From Agrococcus sp. Marseille-P2731 (GTDB lineage: Bacteria > Actinomycetota > Actinomycetes > Actinomycetales > Microbacteriaceae): DNA of 64,000 bases. The notes beneath the pieces were generated by a model. That model was given only the letters and a program-made list of their open reading frames with translations. It was not told the DNA's origin and did no database searches. A program made the position numbers and the translations under genes. How positions within the stretch are numbered: the stretch's first letter is position 1; every line of letters starts with the position of its first letter. Positions 38,835-48,242 of this stretch are shown piece by piece. The stretch lies in NCBI RefSeq assembly GCF_900117395.1, contig NZ_FPEG01000003.1:992001-1056000 (forward strand). Reading direction: 5' to 3'.

Positions 38835-38890
38835 GCGCTCTCCTGGGTCGTGATCGCGCATCCATCATCTCGCGCCGCTCGCTCGGTCGC

Positions 38891-40312
38891 TCAGGAGCCC
38901 GGGCGAGCGCGCGGGCGGTACTCGACCAGCTCGTGCGTCGAGCGCACGAGCTCGCGCAGATCCTCGAGCGTCTCTGGCGCGGCGCCGAGCGTGCGCGCCT
39001 GCACCAGCACGTTGCCGATCGCGCTCGCCTCCACCGGGCCCGCGATGACCGGCAGCCCGGATCGGTCGGCCGTCAGCTGGCAGAGCAGGGCGTTGCGCGA
39101 GCCGCCGCCGACGACGTGCACGCGCTCGATGCGCTGCCCGCTGATGCGCTCGGCGTCCCGCAGCGTCACGGCATAGCCCTCCGCCAGCGACTCGAGGATG
39201 CACCGCACGACCTCCGCGTGACCGCGCGGTGGTCGCTGGCCCCGCTCCTCGAACCACGCGGCGATGCGCGAGGGCATGTCGCCCGGCGGGTAGAACGCGT
39301 CGTCGGTCGGGTCGAAGACCGGCACCTGCCAGTCGACGCGAGCCGCGGCGTCGAGCAGCGTCGGCAGTCTGAGGCGCTCGCCCGCGCCCTCCCACGCGCG
39401 CATGGTCTCGGACAGGATCCAGAGCCCCATCACGTTCTTCAGGAACCGCGTGCGGCCGTCCACGCCGCCCTCGTTCGTGAACTTCGCCTCGAGCGCCTCC
39501 TCGGTCGCGATCGGCGCGCTCGTCTCGATGCCGACGAGCGACCAGGTGCCGCTCGAGATGTAGGCGCCGCCTGCGCCCATCGGCACGCCGACGACGGCGG
39601 ATGCGGTGTCGTGCGAGCCGACGGCGAGCACGTCGGGTGCGCCCTGGATGCCGAAGTGCGCGCGCGCGACCTCATCGATGGGGCCGATGCGCGTGCCGGG
39701 CTCGACGACCGGCGGCATCAGCGAGACCGGGATGCCGAAGCGCGCCATGAGCTCCGCATCCCACTCGCCGTCGAGGCGCATGAGCCCGGTGGTCGACGCG
39801 TTCGTGGCCTCCATCACCATCTCGCCCGTCATCCAGTAGCCGAACAGGTCGGGCAGCATCAGCAGCCGGTCCGCCGCCTCGAGCAGCCCGCGCTCGCCGT
39901 CGACGGCGAGCTGGTTGATGGTCGTGAACGGCATGCGCTGCAGCCCGCAGCGGCGGTAGAGGTCGGGCTGCGCGATCACCCGGTCGACGAGCTCGAGCCC
40001 GCGGGCGGTGCGGTCGTCGCGGTAGGAGTGGGGGATGCCGAGCAGGCGCCCGCGCCGCAGCAGGCCGTAGTCGACCGCCCAGGAGTCGACCGCGACCGAC
40101 GCGAGCGGCCCGAGCCGCGAGGCCGCCGCGACGCCCTGCATCGCCTGGTCGTAGAGCGCGAGCACCGACCAGTGCAGGCCGTCGCCGACCCGCACCGGGC
40201 GGTTCTCGAAGCGCGCGATCTCCGTCAGCCGCAGCGAGGTGCGGCTGACCTCGGCGCGCACGACGCGACCGCTCGTCGCGCCGAGGTCGATCGCGGCGAC
40301 GCTCGTCGTCAT
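38891..40312 (-). CDS. rhaB: rhamnulokinase
   Basis: A 473-residue FGGY-family kinase of rhamnulokinase type: start VAAIDLGATSGRVV, SVAVDSWAVDYGLLR, a phosphate-binding GSHDTASAVVGVP and SSGTWSLVG, and late VHVVGGGSRNALLCQLTADRSG. It phosphorylates L-rhamnulose at O1. It is the last gene of the rhaI-aldolase/SDR-rhaB operon; its start overlaps the fusion-gene stop by 4 bases. Length is normal for the family. Confidence 0.92.
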   Translation of the reverse strand: MTTSVAAIDLGATSGRVVRAEVSRTSLRLTEIARFENRPVRVGDGLHWSVLALYDQAMQGVAAASRLGPLASVAVDSWAVDYGLLRRGRLLGIPHSYRDDRTARGLELVDRVIAQPDLYRRCGLQRMPFTTINQLAVDGERGLLEAADRLLMLPDLFGYWMTGEMVMEATNASTTGLMRLDGEWDAELMARFGIPVSLMPPVVEPGTRIGPIDEVARAHFGIQGAPDVLAVGSHDTASAVVGVPMGAGGAYISSGTWSLVGIETSAPIATEEALEAKFTNEGGVDGRTRFLKNVMGLWILSETMRAWEGAGERLRLPTLLDAAARVDWQVPVFDPTDDAFYPPGDMPSRIAAWFEERGQRPPRGHAEVVRCILESLAEGYAVTLRDAERISGQRIERVHVVGGGSRNALLCQLTADRSGLPVIAGPVEASAIGNVLVQARTLGAAPETLEDLRELVRSTHELVEYRPRARPGS

Positions 40313-42351
40313 CGCAGGAATGCCGCCGCGACGCCGGAGTCGACCGGCACGTGGAGCCCCGTCGTGTGCGTGAGCTCTGGCCCCGTGAGCGCCACGACCG
40401 CGTTGGCGACGTGATCGGGCAGCACCTCGCGGCCGAGCAGGGTGCGGCCGGCGTAGTACTTGCCGAGCTCCTCCTCCTTCACGCCGTAGACCTTCGCGCG
40501 CGATGCGCCCCAGCCGCCGGCGAAGATGCCGGAGCCGCGTACGACGCCGTCGGGGTTGATGCCGTTGACGCGCACGCCGTGCTGGCCGAGCTCCGCGGCC
40601 AGCAGCCGCACCTGGTGCGCCTGGTCGGCCTTCGCCGCCGAGTAGGCGATGTTGTTCGGGCCGGCGAAGACGGAGTTCTTCGAGGAGATGTAGATGATGT
40701 CTCCGCCCATGCCCTGGGCGATGAGCGCACTGGCCGCTGCGCGCGAGACGAGGAACGAGCCCTTCGCCATCACGTCGTGCTGCAGGTCCCAGTCGGCCTC
40801 CGTCGTCTCGAGCAGCGAGCGCGAGAGCGACAGGCCGGCGTTGTTCACGACCAGGTCGATGCCGCCGAAGGCGAGCAGGGTCGCGTCGACCGCGGCCTGC
40901 ACCTCGGGCTCCTTCGTGACGTCGCACTGCACGCCGATCGCGACGTCGCTCGAGCCGAGCTCGGCCGCCGCCTCCTGCGCCTTCTCGAGCGACAGGTCGG
41001 CGATGACGACGCAGGCACCCTCGGCGGCGAGCCGCGTGGCGATCGCCTTGCCGATCCCAGAGGCGGCGCCGGTGACGAGCGCGACCCGGCCCGCGTGCGA
41101 GCGCGGCTTCGGCTGCCGCTGCAGCTTTGCCTCCTCGAGCGCCCAGTACTCGATCCTGAACTTCTCGGCGTCCGAGATCGGCGCGTAGGTCGAGACCGAC
41201 TCGGCGCCGCGCATGACGTTGATCGCGTTGATGTAGAACTCGCCGGCGACGCGCGCGGTCTGCTTGTCCTTGCCGAAGGAGAACATGCCGACGCCGGGGA
41301 TCAGCACGATCGCGGGGTCCGCGCCGCGCATCGCGGGGGAGTCCTCGGTCGCGTGCGCCGCGTAGTAGGCGGCATAGTCCTCGCGGTAGCGCTCGTGCAG
41401 CTCCTGCAGGCGCGCGACGGCCTCCTCCACGGGCGCATCCGCCGGCAGGTCGAGCACGAGCGGCTTGACCTTGGTGCGCAGGAAGTGATCGGGGCAGGAT
41501 GTGCCGAGCTCGGCGAGCCGGCGGTGGCCGTCGCGCTCGAGGAAGTCGGTCACGACCGCATCGTCGGTGAAGTGCCCCACCATGGGCCGGTCGGCCGAGG
41601 CGATGGCGCGCACCTGCGCCGCGAGCGCAGCAGCCCTCGCACGGCGCTCGACGGGCGGCAGCGCGCCGAAGCCGGGCACCGCGGCGCCGAAGGGCTCCTG
41701 CCTGCCGTGCTCCGAAAGGTAGGCCGCAGCGGTCTGGATGATCCAGAGCGAGCTCTGCTCGGCCTCCTCGCTCGTCTCGCCCCACGCCGTGATGCCGTGC
41801 CCGCCCAGGATGCAGCCCACCGCATCCGGGTTCGCGCGCTGGATCTCGCGGATGTCGAGCCCCAGCTGGAACCCGGGCCGGCGCCACGGCACCCAGACCA
41901 CTTTGCCGCCGTAGATGCGCTCGGTGAGCTGCGGGCCGTCGGCGGCCGTCGCGATCGCGATGCCCGCGTCGGGGTGCAGGTGGTCGACGTGCGGCTTCTC
42001 GACGAGCGCGTGCATGGCGGTGTCGATCGAGGGCGCGGCCCCGCCCTTGCCGTGCAGGCAGTAGTCGAACGCGGCGACCATCTCGTCCTCGCGCTCGATG
42101 CCGGGGTAGACGGCTTCGAGCCCGCGCACGCGGTCGAGCCGCAGGGCGGCGAGCCCCGAGGCGGTGAGCGTGCCGAGGTCGCCCCCGGAGCCCTTCACCC
42201 AGACGAGCTCGACGGGCTCGCCGGAGGCCGGGTCGCGGTCGACGCCCTTGGCGGAGGTGTTGCCGCCGGCGTAGTTCGTGTTGCGCGGATCGGCCCCGAG
42301 GCGGTTGCTGCGACCGATGAGCTGCTCGACTGCTTCGTGCACGACGCTCAC
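40309..42351 (-). CDS. bifunctional rhamnulose-1-phosphate aldolase / short-chain L-lactaldehyde dehydrogenase
   Basis: A 680-residue fusion. Residues 1-420 form a class II aldolase domain (NYAGGNTSAKG, the zinc-type HLHPD segment, LGGHGITAWGE). About 430-680 form an SDR domain (TGAASGIGKAI, NNAGLSLS, catalytic YSAAK). This architecture is the RhaEW/YuxG type that cleaves rhamnulose-1-phosphate to DHAP and L-lactaldehyde and oxidises the aldehyde to lactate. GTG 42,351 is chosen because it overlaps the rhaI stop (GTGA). Confidence 0.92.
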   Translation of the reverse strand: MSVVHEAVEQLIGRSNRLGADPRNTNYAGGNTSAKGVDRDPASGEPVELVWVKGSGGDLGTLTASGLAALRLDRVRGLEAVYPGIEREDEMVAAFDYCLHGKGGAAPSIDTAMHALVEKPHVDHLHPDAGIAIATAADGPQLTERIYGGKVVWVPWRRPGFQLGLDIREIQRANPDAVGCILGGHGITAWGETSEEAEQSSLWIIQTAAAYLSEHGRQEPFGAAVPGFGALPPVERRARAAALAAQVRAIASADRPMVGHFTDDAVVTDFLERDGHRRLAELGTSCPDHFLRTKVKPLVLDLPADAPVEEAVARLQELHERYREDYAAYYAAHATEDSPAMRGADPAIVLIPGVGMFSFGKDKQTARVAGEFYINAINVMRGAESVSTYAPISDAEKFRIEYWALEEAKLQRQPKPRSHAGRVALVTGAASGIGKAIATRLAAEGACVVIADLSLEKAQEAAAELGSSDVAIGVQCDVTKEPEVQAAVDATLLAFGGIDLVVNNAGLSLSRSLLETTEADWDLQHDVMAKGSFLVSRAAASALIAQGMGGDIIYISSKNSVFAGPNNIAYSAAKADQAHQVRLLAAELGQHGVRVNGINPDGVVRGSGIFAGGWGASRAKVYGVKEEELGKYYAGRTLLGREVLPDHVANAVVALTGPELTHTTGLHVPVDSGVAAAFLR

Positions 42352-43508
42352 GCTCCCCAGCTGGCCTGGGCGCCGCCGACGCGCTCGTCGGCGATCCGCT
42401 CGAGGTAGCCGGACGCCAGGAAGTGCCGCATCGGATCCTCTGGCAGCCCTCTCGACGCCCGGAACTCGGCCAGCAGCGGCCGCACGTCGGTGCTGAACGC
42501 GTCCATCACGATGTCGTTCGCGAGCAGCACGTCGCAGTCGCGGCGCGCGGCCGCGAGCGCCTCGGTGTCGAGGGCGAGCACCTTCGCGACCGCCTCCTGC
42601 ACGTTCAGCACGCTGCGGATCTGGCCGGGGATCTTCGCCTCGATGTTGTGGCACTGGTCGAGCACGAGCTGCACGTCGGGGTCGCCGAGGCCGCCGCCGG
42701 AGACGAGCTCCATCATGATGCGGAAGAGCTGGAACGGGTCGGCGAGGCCGACGATCAGGTCGTCGTCGGCGTAGAAGCGCGAGTTGAGGTCGAAGGCGCC
42801 GAGCTTCCCGAGCCGCAGCAGCTGCGCGACGATGAACTCGATGTTCGTGCCGGGCGCGTGGTGGCCGGTGTCGAGCACGACCTTCGCCTGGTCGCCGAGC
42901 GCGATGGTGTGGGCGAAGCTCGTCCCCCAGTCGGGCACGTCCGTGTGGTAGAACGCCGGCTCGAAGAACTTGTACTCGAGCAGCAGGCGCTGGTCGGCGT
43001 CGAGCTCGGCGTAGATCGAGGCGAGGCCCTCTGCGAGGCGGTCCTGGCGCTCGCGGATGGAGTCCTGCCCGGGGTAGTTCGTGCCGTCGGCGAGCCAGAT
43101 CTTGAGATCCCGCACGCCCGTCGCCCGCATGATGTCGAGGCACTCGAGGTGGTGGTCGACGGCCTTCCTGCGCACGCGGGCGTCGGGGTGGCAGAGCGAG
43201 CCGAACTTGTAGTCCTCCTCCTGGAAGGTGTTCGAGTTCACCGTGCCGAGCTCGACGCCGAGCGAGCGCGCATGCTCGGCGAGCGCCGAGAAGTCGTCGA
43301 CGCGATCCCAGGGGATGTGGATGGCCACGCGCGGGGCGAGCCCGGTGGCGGCGTGCACCTGCGCGGCATCGCTGACCTTCTCGAACGCGTCGCGCGGCGT
43401 GCCCGGCGTGCCGAAGACGCGGAACCGCGTGCCCGAGTTGCCGTAGGCCCACGAGGGCACTTCGATCTGCAGCTGCGCGAGCTGCTCCTGTGAGGGGGCG
43501 ATGGCCAT
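42348..43508 (-). CDS. rhaI: L-rhamnose isomerase
   Basis: A 386-residue TIM-barrel isomerase of the Pseudomonas stutzeri/Bacillus-alternative type (TIGR02629-like), not the E. coli RhaA type. Metal and substrate segments: LEYKFFEPAFYHTD, LDTGHHAPGTNIE and FDLNSRFYADDDL. It converts L-rhamnose to L-rhamnulose and is the first gene of its operon. CAGGAG precedes ATG 43,508. It is divergent from the deoR gene across a palindrome-rich control region. Confidence 0.92.
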   Translation of the reverse strand: MAIAPSQEQLAQLQIEVPSWAYGNSGTRFRVFGTPGTPRDAFEKVSDAAQVHAATGLAPRVAIHIPWDRVDDFSALAEHARSLGVELGTVNSNTFQEEDYKFGSLCHPDARVRRKAVDHHLECLDIMRATGVRDLKIWLADGTNYPGQDSIRERQDRLAEGLASIYAELDADQRLLLEYKFFEPAFYHTDVPDWGTSFAHTIALGDQAKVVLDTGHHAPGTNIEFIVAQLLRLGKLGAFDLNSRFYADDDLIVGLADPFQLFRIMMELVSGGGLGDPDVQLVLDQCHNIEAKIPGQIRSVLNVQEAVAKVLALDTEALAAARRDCDVLLANDIVMDAFSTDVRPLLAEFRASRGLPEDPMRHFLASGYLERIADERVGGAQASWGA

Positions 43509-43573
43509 GGGCGGCTCCTGTCGTCTTCGACATCGTGGCGCTCGCGAACCGGTCGCGAGGCGCTGTGCCTGCC

Positions 43574-43661
43574 AGCATGCCGCCCTACGCTTTCGAACGC
43601 AACCCAAATTGTTGCGTTTTGGTATCGAACGCTTGCGTAAGCGGTTTCGGATGCGTACTGT
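43574..43661. promoter_or_regulatory. divergent rhaI / deoR promoters with embedded operators
   Basis: Rightward: TTGCGT (43,633-43,638), 17 bases, TACTGT (43,656-43,661). Leftward on the minus strand: TTGCGT (43,602-43,597), 17 bases, CATGCT (43,579-43,574). Inverted repeats overlap both -35 boxes: AACGCAA/TTGCGTT (43,596-43,618) and CGCTT/AAGCG (43,630-43,643). TCGAACGC occurs at 43,593 and 43,625. The adjacent DeoR-type repressor is the likely ligand. Confidence 0.6.
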
Positions 43662-43690
43662 CACCAGCAGCACACGACGAAGGAGTCCAC

Positions 43691-44533
43691 GTGGTCACTC
43701 GCGATTCGCGCATCCTCGATGCGCTGGATCAGCACGGCGCCGTCCAGGTCGTCGACCTGGCCCGGGAGCTCGGCGTGTCAGAGGTCACGATCCGCAAAGA
43801 CCTCGACGCGCTCGCCGAGCGCGACCTCCTGCGGCGCACGCGGGGCGGTGCGCTGCCGCCGGTGCGCGGCGATGAGGGAGCCTTCGCCGATCGCATGCGC
43901 CAGGCCGCCGACGCCAAGCAGGCGATCGCCTCGCACGCGGCCGCGCTCGTCGACGACGGCGACGTCATCGCGCTCGACACCTCGAGCACCGCGCACTTCC
44001 TCGCGCTCGAGCTCCTGCAGCGCACCGGCCTCGTCGTGATCACGCAGTCGCTGCGCACCGCCGTCCTCTTCATGGAGCGCTCGGACGCCCGCGTCATCAT
44101 CCCCGGCGGCACGCTGCGCCGCGAGAGCTCGGGCCTCGTCGGCCCGATCACGGATGCGCTCGTCGGGCGCGGGCGCATCGACAAGGCCTTCGTCGGCGTC
44201 GTCGGGCTCTCACCCGAGCGCGGGCTGCTCGAGCTCGCGACCGACGAGGCCATCTCGAAGCAGGGCCTCGTCGCGGCGAGCGACCAGATCCACGCGCTGT
44301 TCGACAGCAGCAAGACCACCGGCTTCGCGCTCCACTCGTTCGCGAGCGCCGAGCAGGTGACGAGCCTCATCACGGATGAGCGCGCATCCGACGACTTCGT
44401 CGCCGAGTGGGAGGCCAGGGGCGTCAGCGTCACCCTGGTCCCGCTCGACGACGCGCAGACGACCGGCACGGAGCCGGCCACGGCACGGGCGGGAAGGGCC
44501 TCCCGTCGCCTCATCCAGAAGGAGCATCGATGA
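43691..44533 (+). CDS. DeoR/GlpR-family sugar-operon repressor
   Basis: A 280-residue DeoR regulator: N-terminal helix-turn-helix LDALDQHGAVQVVDLARELG with VTIRKDLDALAERDLLRRTRGG, then the sugar-phosphate-sensing domain with DDGDVIALDTSSTAHFLA and KAFVGVVGLSPERGL. GlpR-type proteins are released by a sugar phosphate, here plausibly rhamnulose-1-phosphate. It begins the transporter operon (next ATG overlaps its stop) and faces the rhaI operon. AGGAG lies 5 bases before GTG 43,691. Confidence 0.9.
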   Translation: MVTRDSRILDALDQHGAVQVVDLARELGVSEVTIRKDLDALAERDLLRRTRGGALPPVRGDEGAFADRMRQAADAKQAIASHAAALVDDGDVIALDTSSTAHFLALELLQRTGLVVITQSLRTAVLFMERSDARVIIPGGTLRRESSGLVGPITDALVGRGRIDKAFVGVVGLSPERGLLELATDEAISKQGLVAASDQIHALFDSSKTTGFALHSFASAEQVTSLITDERASDDFVAEWEARGVSVTLVPLDDAQTTGTEPATARAGRASRRLIQKEHR

Positions 44534-45579
44534 AGATCTCACGCAGGATCACGGGCGCACTCGCGCTCACGGCGGCAGCGGCCGTCGTGCTCGCCGGGTG
44601 CACCTCGCGGAACGACACGGGCGCGACGCCCGCACCCGGAGCGACGGAGAGCGGCGGCGGCGACGAGCAGGTCACCGTGGCCTTCGTCCCCAAGCTCCAG
44701 GGCATCCCCTACTTCGAGGCGATGAACACGGGCGGTCAGCAGGCCGCGGAGGAGCTCGGCTTCGAGTGGCTCTACCAGGGCCCGACGACCGCCGACGCTG
44801 CCGCGCAGGCCGACATCGTGCGCTCCTTCATCCAGCAGGGCGTCGACGTGCTGTTCGTGGCGCCCAACGACCCGAACTCGATGGCGCCGCTGCTGCAGGA
44901 GGCGCAGGACGCCGGCATCCACGTCGCCACGACGGACACGGATGCGCCGGACTCGGTGCGCGAGCTGTTCATCAGCCAGGCCTCGGTGCAGGGCATCGGC
45001 GAGCAGCTGACCGACTCGCTGCTCGAGGCGATGGGCGGCTCCGGCCAGTACGCGATCGTCTCGTGCGGCGAGACGGCCGCGAACCTGAACGCCTGGATCG
45101 AGGTGCAGGAGGCCTACACCGCCTCGGAGTACCCCGACGCCGAGATCGTCGACATCGTCTACGCAGGCGAGGACCAGGCTGCAGCGACGCAGATGGCGCT
45201 CGACCTCATGAACTCGAACCCCGACCTCACGGGCCTCATCGGCGAGTGCACCTCGAGCGCTCCCGGTGTCGCGCAGGCCGTCGAGGACGCCGGCCGCACG
45301 GGCGAGGTCTTCACGGTGGGCCTCGGCACGCCGCAGGCGATGCTGCCCTACCTCGAGTCGGGCTCGTCGAGCGCCTCGATCCTCTGGGATGTCGAGGGCC
45401 TCGGCTGGCTGACCGGCTGGGCAGGCGTGCAGCTCGCCAACGACGGCGACCTGGGCGACACCTCCAGCATCTCGAACGAGGCGCTGACGGATGTGTCGTA
45501 CGACGAGGCCACGGCAGAGCTGCTGCTCGGCCCGCCGACGGTGTTCACGGCAGAGAACGCCGGGGACTACGACTACTGA
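44530..45579 (+). CDS. rhamnose-type ABC transporter substrate-binding lipoprotein (RhaS-like)
   Basis: 349 residues: lipoprotein signal MKISRRITGALALTAAAAVV with lipobox LAGC (Cys24), then a periplasmic-binding-protein type 1 fold (AFVPKLQGIPYFEAMNTGGQ, FIQQGVDVLFVAPNDPNS, ATTDTDAP). This pattern matches the RhaS subfamily for rhamnose. Being a lipoprotein it stays at the outer face of the membrane. It is coupled to deoR by an ATGA overlap and followed by a strong hairpin before the ATPase gene. Confidence 0.87.
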   Translation: MKISRRITGALALTAAAAVVLAGCTSRNDTGATPAPGATESGGGDEQVTVAFVPKLQGIPYFEAMNTGGQQAAEELGFEWLYQGPTTADAAAQADIVRSFIQQGVDVLFVAPNDPNSMAPLLQEAQDAGIHVATTDTDAPDSVRELFISQASVQGIGEQLTDSLLEAMGGSGQYAIVSCGETAANLNAWIEVQEAYTASEYPDAEIVDIVYAGEDQAAATQMALDLMNSNPDLTGLIGECTSSAPGVAQAVEDAGRTGEVFTVGLGTPQAMLPYLESGSSSASILWDVEGLGWLTGWAGVQLANDGDLGDTSSISNEALTDVSYDEATAELLLGPPTVFTAENAGDYDY

Positions 45580-45586
45580 TGCTCCG

Positions 45587-45614
45587 CCGGGGCGCGGCGC
45601 TCGCCGCGCCCCGG
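45587..45614 (+). terminator. intra-operon hairpin after the binding-protein gene
   Basis: CCGGGGCGCGGC and GCCGCGCCCCGG form a perfect 12-bp GC stem with a 4-base GCTC loop, 7 bases after the stop. Located inside the operon, it probably attenuates read-through or protects the binding-protein mRNA, giving more binding protein than membrane components. Confidence 0.75.
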
Positions 45615-45702
45615 CACTGCATCAGCGCATCCTGCATCACCGCATCCACCACCACCCCCCACATCCGTCGACCACACGGCAGCGACGCCGTTCGGGAGCC
45701 CC

Positions 45703-47220
45703 ATGACTGACACCGCGACCGCGATCGCCCCCAGGCTCGAGATGCGCGACATCTCGAAGCGCTATGGCGGCGTCCGCGCCATCCGCCACGCAGACCTCAC
45801 CGTCAGACCGGGGACCGTCCACGCGCTCGTGGGCGAGAACGGCGCGGGCAAGTCGACGCTCATCAAGATCCTCGCGGGCGCCGAGCAGCCCGACACCGGC
45901 TCGGTCGCGATCGACGGCAGCGCCGTCACGATCGGCTCGACCTCCGACGCCATCGCGCTCGGGGTGCAGACCGTCTACCAGGAGCCGCAGATCTTCCCGG
46001 AGCTGACGGTGGCCGAGAACTTCTTCGTCGGCCGCGAGATCACCCGCGGGCCGGCCATCGACTGGCGCGCGCAGGCGCCGCGCATGCTCGAGCTGCTCGA
46101 CATGGTCGGGCTCGACCGCTCGCTCGCCGCGCAGCCCCTCGGCACGCTCTCCATCGCCAAGCAGCAGCAGGTCTCGATCGCGAAGGCGCTGCTCGAGGAG
46201 GCGAGCGTGCTGATCCTCGACGAGCCGAGCGCGATCCTCACCGACAGCGAGATCGAGGTGCTCTTCGGCGTCGTGCGCAAGCTCGCCGCCGAGGGCGTCT
46301 CCATCATCTACATCAGCCACCGGCTCGACGAGCTCTTCCGCATCGCCGACGAGGTCACGATCATGCGCGACGGCGAGACCGTCTCCTCGCAGCCGATCGG
46401 CGAGCTCACGGTGCGCGAGATCGCCGAGCGCATGGTCGGCGGCACGCTCGCCGAGGGCGTGCGCGCGGCCGCCGAGCCCGGCCCGCCCGTGCTCGAGCTC
46501 GAGGGCCTCTCCCTCGCCGGCGCCTTCGACGACGTCACCCTCAGCGTCCGCGAGGGCGAGATCGTCGGGCTCTACGGACTGGTCGGCTGCGGGGCCGCAG
46601 AGGTCGGCGAGGTCGTCTACGGCATGCGCCGCGCGACCGGCGGGCGGATGCGCTCGGTCGGCACCGACGCGCACGTCACGAACCCGGGGGCTGCGAAGCG
46701 CCGCGGCATCCGCATGCTGCCGGCGAACCGGTCGTCGCAGGGCTCCTTCTCCTTCCAGCCCATCGCGTTCAACATCACGATCGGCTCGCTCGGCCTGCTC
46801 GGCAGGCTCGGCTGGGTCTCGCCGCGCGCCGAGCGCCGGATCTCGGACGACCTCATCCGCCGCCTCTCCGTCAAGACCCCCTCCGGCCGGCAGCCGATCG
46901 GCGCCATGTCGGGCGGCAACGCGCAGAAGGTGGTGCTCGCCCGGCAGGTCGTCGAGCAGCCGAGGCTGCTCGTGCTCGCCGAGCCCACGCAGGGCGTCGA
47001 CGTCGGCGCCAAGGAGGAGATCCACAGCATCGTCGCCGACCTGGCCGACAAGGGCGCGGCCGTGCTCGTCATCACGACCGACCTCGCGGAGGTGCTGCGG
47101 GTCTCCGACCGCATCCTCGTCTTCCGCGGCGGCCGGGTCGCCAAGGAGTTCCCGCCGACCGCGAGCCAGGCATCGCTGCTCGCCGCCGCCGCGGGCGCCA
47201 TCGAGGAGGACGCCGCATGA
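45703..47220 (+). CDS. sugar ABC transporter ATP-binding protein (RhaT/RbsA-like, two ATPase domains)
   Basis: 505 residues with tandem ATPase domains, as in monosaccharide CUT2 importers. Domain 1 has Walker A GENGAGKST, a shortened signature LSIAKQQQVSIAKAL and Walker B LILDEPSA. Domain 2 has a degenerate Walker A (LYGLVGCGAAE), an intact signature MSGGNAQKVVLARQ and LVLAEPTQGVDVGAK. It energises uptake with the two permeases that follow. Its stop overlaps the next start (ATGA). Confidence 0.92.
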   Translation: MTDTATAIAPRLEMRDISKRYGGVRAIRHADLTVRPGTVHALVGENGAGKSTLIKILAGAEQPDTGSVAIDGSAVTIGSTSDAIALGVQTVYQEPQIFPELTVAENFFVGREITRGPAIDWRAQAPRMLELLDMVGLDRSLAAQPLGTLSIAKQQQVSIAKALLEEASVLILDEPSAILTDSEIEVLFGVVRKLAAEGVSIIYISHRLDELFRIADEVTIMRDGETVSSQPIGELTVREIAERMVGGTLAEGVRAAAEPGPPVLELEGLSLAGAFDDVTLSVREGEIVGLYGLVGCGAAEVGEVVYGMRRATGGRMRSVGTDAHVTNPGAAKRRGIRMLPANRSSQGSFSFQPIAFNITIGSLGLLGRLGWVSPRAERRISDDLIRRLSVKTPSGRQPIGAMSGGNAQKVVLARQVVEQPRLLVLAEPTQGVDVGAKEEIHSIVADLADKGAAVLVITTDLAEVLRVSDRILVFRGGRVAKEFPPTASQASLLAAAAGAIEEDAA

Positions 47221-48242
47221 GCGTGGACACCGCACCCCCGACCGCGTCGCCGGAGAAGCCTCCGGCCCCGAGCCTCCGGCGCATCCTGCCGCCCGTCGTC
47301 ACCGGGCAGGAGATCGTGCTGCTCGCCGTCATCGTCGTGCTGTGGGTGCTGCTGGGCCTGTTCACGCCCGCGTTCCTCTCGCCCGGCTCGATCGGTCCGC
47401 TGCTCGTGCAGGTCGCGCCCATCGCGCTCGTCGGCGTCGGCATGACCTTCGTCATCATCACCGCCGGCATCGACGTCTCGGTCGCCGCGATGATCATGGT
47501 CTCCGCCGTCGTCACCGCCCGCATGATGGTGAGCCTCGACCTGCCCGCGCCGCTCGCGCTGCTGGTCGCGATCGCCATCGGCCTCGCGCTCGGCGCGATC
47601 AACGGCCTGCTGATCGCCTACGGCCGCGTGCACCCGATCATCATCACCTTCGGCACGGCCAACGTCTTCCAGTGGCTGGGCCTGCGCGTGTTCGACTCCT
47701 CGACCGTGAACGGCATCCCGAGCACGCTCGACTTCCTCGGCCGCGGCGAGGCGGGTGTCACGCTCGGCGTGCCGCACTCGTTCGCGATCGCGCTCGTCGC
47801 GGTCGCCGCCGCCTGGTGGTTCCTGCGCTACGCGAAGGGCGGCCGCAACCTCTACGCCATCGGCGGCAACGCCAACGCCGCGCGCCTCGCGGGCATCAAG
47901 GTGCAGCCGCGCCTCGTCTGGGTCTACGCGATCACCGGCGCCCTCGCGGGCCTCGCCGCGTGCATGATGATCGCGACCGGCACCTCGTCGCTCGACCAGT
48001 CGGTCGGCTCCGGCAAGGAGCTGCAGGTCATCGCGGCCGTCGTCATCGGCGGCACCTCGATCCTCGGCGGCCGCGGCAGCGTCGTCGGCACGCTGCTCGG
48101 GGCGATCCTCGTGCAGACGGTCGTGTCGGGCGTCACCCAGCTCGGCTGGCCCACCCAGCTCGGCTTCCTGCTCGTCGGCATCTTCATCGTGATCGCCGTC
48201 GGCACCGATCTCATCCGCGAGCGAGCGAGGAGGCGCGCATGA
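47217..48242 (+). CDS. sugar ABC transporter permease 1 (CUT2 family)
   Basis: A 341-residue RbsC/AraH-type permease with about eight to ten membrane segments: FVIITAGIDVSVAAMIMVSA, the ATPase-contact region RLAGIKVQPRLVWVYAITG, and SVGSGKELQVIAAVVIGGTS with LGGRGSVVGTLLGAIL. It forms half of the membrane channel. It overlaps the ATPase gene and the second permease gene by 4 bases each, so the stoichiometry is likely set by translational coupling. Confidence 0.9.
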   Translation: MSVDTAPPTASPEKPPAPSLRRILPPVVTGQEIVLLAVIVVLWVLLGLFTPAFLSPGSIGPLLVQVAPIALVGVGMTFVIITAGIDVSVAAMIMVSAVVTARMMVSLDLPAPLALLVAIAIGLALGAINGLLIAYGRVHPIIITFGTANVFQWLGLRVFDSSTVNGIPSTLDFLGRGEAGVTLGVPHSFAIALVAVAAAWWFLRYAKGGRNLYAIGGNANAARLAGIKVQPRLVWVYAITGALAGLAACMMIATGTSSLDQSVGSGKELQVIAAVVIGGTSILGGRGSVVGTLLGAILVQTVVSGVTQLGWPTQLGFLLVGIFIVIAVGTDLIRERARRRA

